Positions 30,428 through 31,583 of a stretch of 31,583 nt of DNA are shown piece by piece. Position numbers and translations under genes: made by a program. The notes under the pieces were generated by a model that had not been told where the DNA came from, ran no database searches, and worked only from the letters and a program-made list of their open reading frames with translations. The DNA is from a virus. The stretch covers positions 1-31,583 of the IMG/VR virus record IMGVR_UViG_3300032242_001847; one strand, written 5' to 3'. Numbering within the stretch: position 1 is the first letter of the stretch; the number at the start of each line of letters is the position of its first letter.

Positions 30428-30802
30428 GTGCCATCCAACATCAACCGAGTGACCATTTCAGGAAACCTCACATCAGATCCAGAGCTGAGAGAGGCTGCGT
30501 CAATGAGCGTTTGCCAAATGCGGATAGCGAGCAACTCGTCTCGCAAGACGCAAGCTGGCGAATGGGAAGACAAGCCAAACTATTTTGATGTGATCGTTTG
30601 GGGGCAAGTTGGGATCAACTGCAGCAAGTTTTTGACAAAGGGTCAGCGAGTAACAGTTGACGGTCGGCTTGATTGGTCAGAGTGGGAGAAAGACGGCGTC
30701 AAGCGTCAAGCAGTGAAGATCGTTGCAAATCAGGTTGAGTTTCCGTCCAGGGGCAGCGCTCCGGCAGAAACGTCAGCAAATCACGACGAGATTCCGTTTT
30801 AG
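30428..30802 (+). CDS. ssb: Single-stranded DNA-binding protein
   Basis: The 124-residue protein is a single OB fold (NRVTISGNLTSDPELREA, SRKTQAGEWEDKPNYFDVIV, GQRVTVDGRLDWSEWEKDG) with a short linker and the SSB tip HDEIPF that binds partner proteins. GTG 30428 follows AAGGAGGT, a perfect match to the ribosome-binding consensus, at seven bases. The same frame opens at ATG 30368, but that start has no ribosome site. It covers ssDNA in replication and works with the annealing protein. Confidence 0.95.
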   Translation: MPSNINRVTISGNLTSDPELREAASMSVCQMRIASNSSRKTQAGEWEDKPNYFDVIVWGQVGINCSKFLTKGQRVTVDGRLDWSEWEKDGVKRQAVKIVANQVEFPSRGSAPAETSANHDEIPF

Positions 30803-30804
30803 TC

Positions 30805-31122
30805 ATGAACGTTGTCGAACAACGATTGACAGCGCTCGAAAAAGCGAATCGCATTCGCATGATGCGCGCAGAGCTGAAACAAGAGATTCGTTCGCTTGGC
30901 ACCGTTGACGGCAAGGCTGTCGCAGCGCAAGCCATTGAGGTTCCGCCAAACGACATCGAAACGATGCGAGTCGAAACGCTTTTGATTGCAATTCGGCATT
31001 TTGGCACGCGGCGGACGCATCGAGTGATGCTTGACGCTGGCATTCCTCCGAAGCGCGAAATCGGTCGTTTGACCCGCGAACAACGCAAACGGCTTACAAC
31101 GATTCTCAGAGAGGCACGCTGA
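30805..31122 (+). CDS. Actinobacterial integration host factor-like protein (mIHF/sIHF family)
   Basis: The 105-residue basic protein matches the mIHF layout: a long N-terminal helix (RLTALEKANRIRMMRAELKQ), the RVETLLIAIRHFG segment corresponding to the M-R-V-x-x-L-L region, and a helix-two-turns-helix-like end (RTHRVMLDAGIPPKREIGRL, TREQRKRLTTIL). The G-V-G-K turn of cellular mIHF is replaced by GTRR. mIHF bends DNA and helps actinophage integrases, so a phage copy would support its own integration or compact its DNA. Confidence 0.75.
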   Translation: MNVVEQRLTALEKANRIRMMRAELKQEIRSLGTVDGKAVAAQAIEVPPNDIETMRVETLLIAIRHFGTRRTHRVMLDAGIPPKREIGRLTREQRKRLTTILREAR

Positions 31123-31123
31123 C

Positions 31124-31327
31124 ATGAATCTTGTTGACGGCGTAACGATTCGAGGTCTCAAAGATGAGCTCAACGAAGCGATTGACGAGCTAAATGAGCT
31201 GCGTCGAGAACGAGTAGATCTGCGAAGCAAGCTGACAGAAATCATGAATGATTTTCGCGTGATGCAAGCTGATGTCAAAGGCAAGCAGCGGTTGATTGAC
31301 CGTCTTGAAGCGGAGTTACGTCGATGA
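31124..31327 (+). CDS. Small coiled-coil protein (67 aa)
   Basis: Almost entirely coiled coil (LKDELNEAIDELNELRRERV, KGKQRLIDRLEAELRR). The start is one base after the mIHF-like gene stop and the end overlaps the next ATG (ATGA). Function unknown. Confidence 0.7.
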   Translation: MNLVDGVTIRGLKDELNEAIDELNELRRERVDLRSKLTEIMNDFRVMQADVKGKQRLIDRLEAELRR

Positions 31328-31515
31328 GCACTTTTCTTCAGCGATGGGACGTTGCGATCAAAGCGGCGAAAGCGTTTGGATATCCGATCGTGTTGTCTCG
31401 CTGGGAGCGAACGGCAGCGTCGGAAGACAAGGCGATCGCAACTGCACGCACGAGGCATCCCGCATTCATGTTTGAACGTCCCGTCAAGCACGATCCGGAG
31501 CGCGACAATGTCTAA
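31324..31515 (+). CDS. Small unknown protein (63 aa)
   Basis: A basic/aromatic small protein: STFLQRWDVAIKAAKAFGYP, then IVLSRWERTAASEDKAIATA and a basic end. It overlaps genes on both sides. No family recognised. Confidence 0.65.
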   Translation: MSTFLQRWDVAIKAAKAFGYPIVLSRWERTAASEDKAIATARTRHPAFMFERPVKHDPERDNV

Positions 31516-31583
31516 GCGTCGAGACTGGACTTCCGCCAGGGCAAAGGTTGAAGCTGACAACAACGGCAGATGTCGCGTTTGCA
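31508..31583 (+). CDS. N-terminal part of an HNH-type nuclease (cut by window end)
   Basis: ATG 31508 starts an open frame that runs off the window: SKRRDWTSARAKVEADNNG followed by RCRVC. The pattern R-x-K-V ... G-R-C-R-V-C is the usual start of a small HNH endonuclease domain with the first Cys pair of its zinc site. It overlaps the previous gene by eight bases. Confidence 0.6.
   Translation, partial: MSKRRDWTSARAKVEADNNGRCRVC

Noticed and set aside
30799-31563. 254-residue minus-strand frame
   Set aside because: Spans the antisense of four well-spaced plus-strand genes; Arg/Ser/Cys-rich shadow.

Overview
The window is a contiguous piece of a temperate, long-tailed (siphovirus-type) phage or prophage genome. 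The host was very probably an actinobacterium of moderate G+C content. Three things point there: a gene at 30805-31122 resembles the actinobacterial integration host factor (mIHF/sIHF) family, the endolysin is a three-domain enzyme of the kind used against Gram-positive walls, and GTG/TTG starts are common. Genes are packed tightly with many ATGA, TGATG and TAGTG stop/start overlaps. Both ends cut through genes, so the phage continues beyond the window.

Layout, left to right. 1-1734: end of the early operon, with a small coiled-coil protein, an excisionase-like HTH protein and a tyrosine integrase. 1756-3780: small unknown genes plus a membrane-anchored lytic-transglycosylase-like protein, interrupted at 3115-3262 by an intergenic stretch holding three consecutive hairpins. 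3884-6902: a baseplate-type beta protein, a 758-residue collagen-like fibre with five repeated modules, and a possible GNAT-fold protein. 6899-9185: HNH endonuclease and both terminase subunits, with a possible cos region between HNH and TerS. 9196-12950: portal, a fusion of a Dps/ferritin-like domain to an HK97-type prohead protease, and the major capsid protein, followed by a strong hairpin. 13045-21460: connector, tail terminator, tail tube, tail chaperone with a probable -1 frameshift extension, tape measure, distal tail protein, hub and a minor tail protein. 21478-23374: holin candidates, endolysin and a clear intrinsic terminator. 23380-24159: a three-gene minus-strand operon with its own palindromic control site. 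24374-26501: a tandem-HTH metallophosphoesterase and small genes. 26476-26960: a divergent switch, with an XRE repressor on the minus strand and GTACCG-type operators. 26961-31583: the rightward early operon, with Erf/Rad52-like annealing protein, PD-(D/E)XK resolvase, wHTH protein, replication initiator, helicase-loader-like protein, SSB, mIHF-like protein and an incomplete HNH gene.

How it fits together. The repressor and its operators would set lysogeny. Integrase, the excisionase-like protein and the mIHF homologue would handle integration and excision. The initiator, loader, SSB, annealing protein and resolvase form a replication/recombination module. Inside the initiator gene lies a dense block of iterons and palindromes that looks like a lambda-type internal origin. 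The late block builds the virion and ends with lysis genes and a terminator.

The most unusual items are the Dps-prohead-protease fusion, which keeps all five ferroxidase ligand positions and has a possible internal start for free protease; the origin-like block inside the initiator gene; the phage-encoded mIHF; and the three-hairpin intergenic region. No CRISPR array, tRNA, rRNA or insertion sequence was seen.
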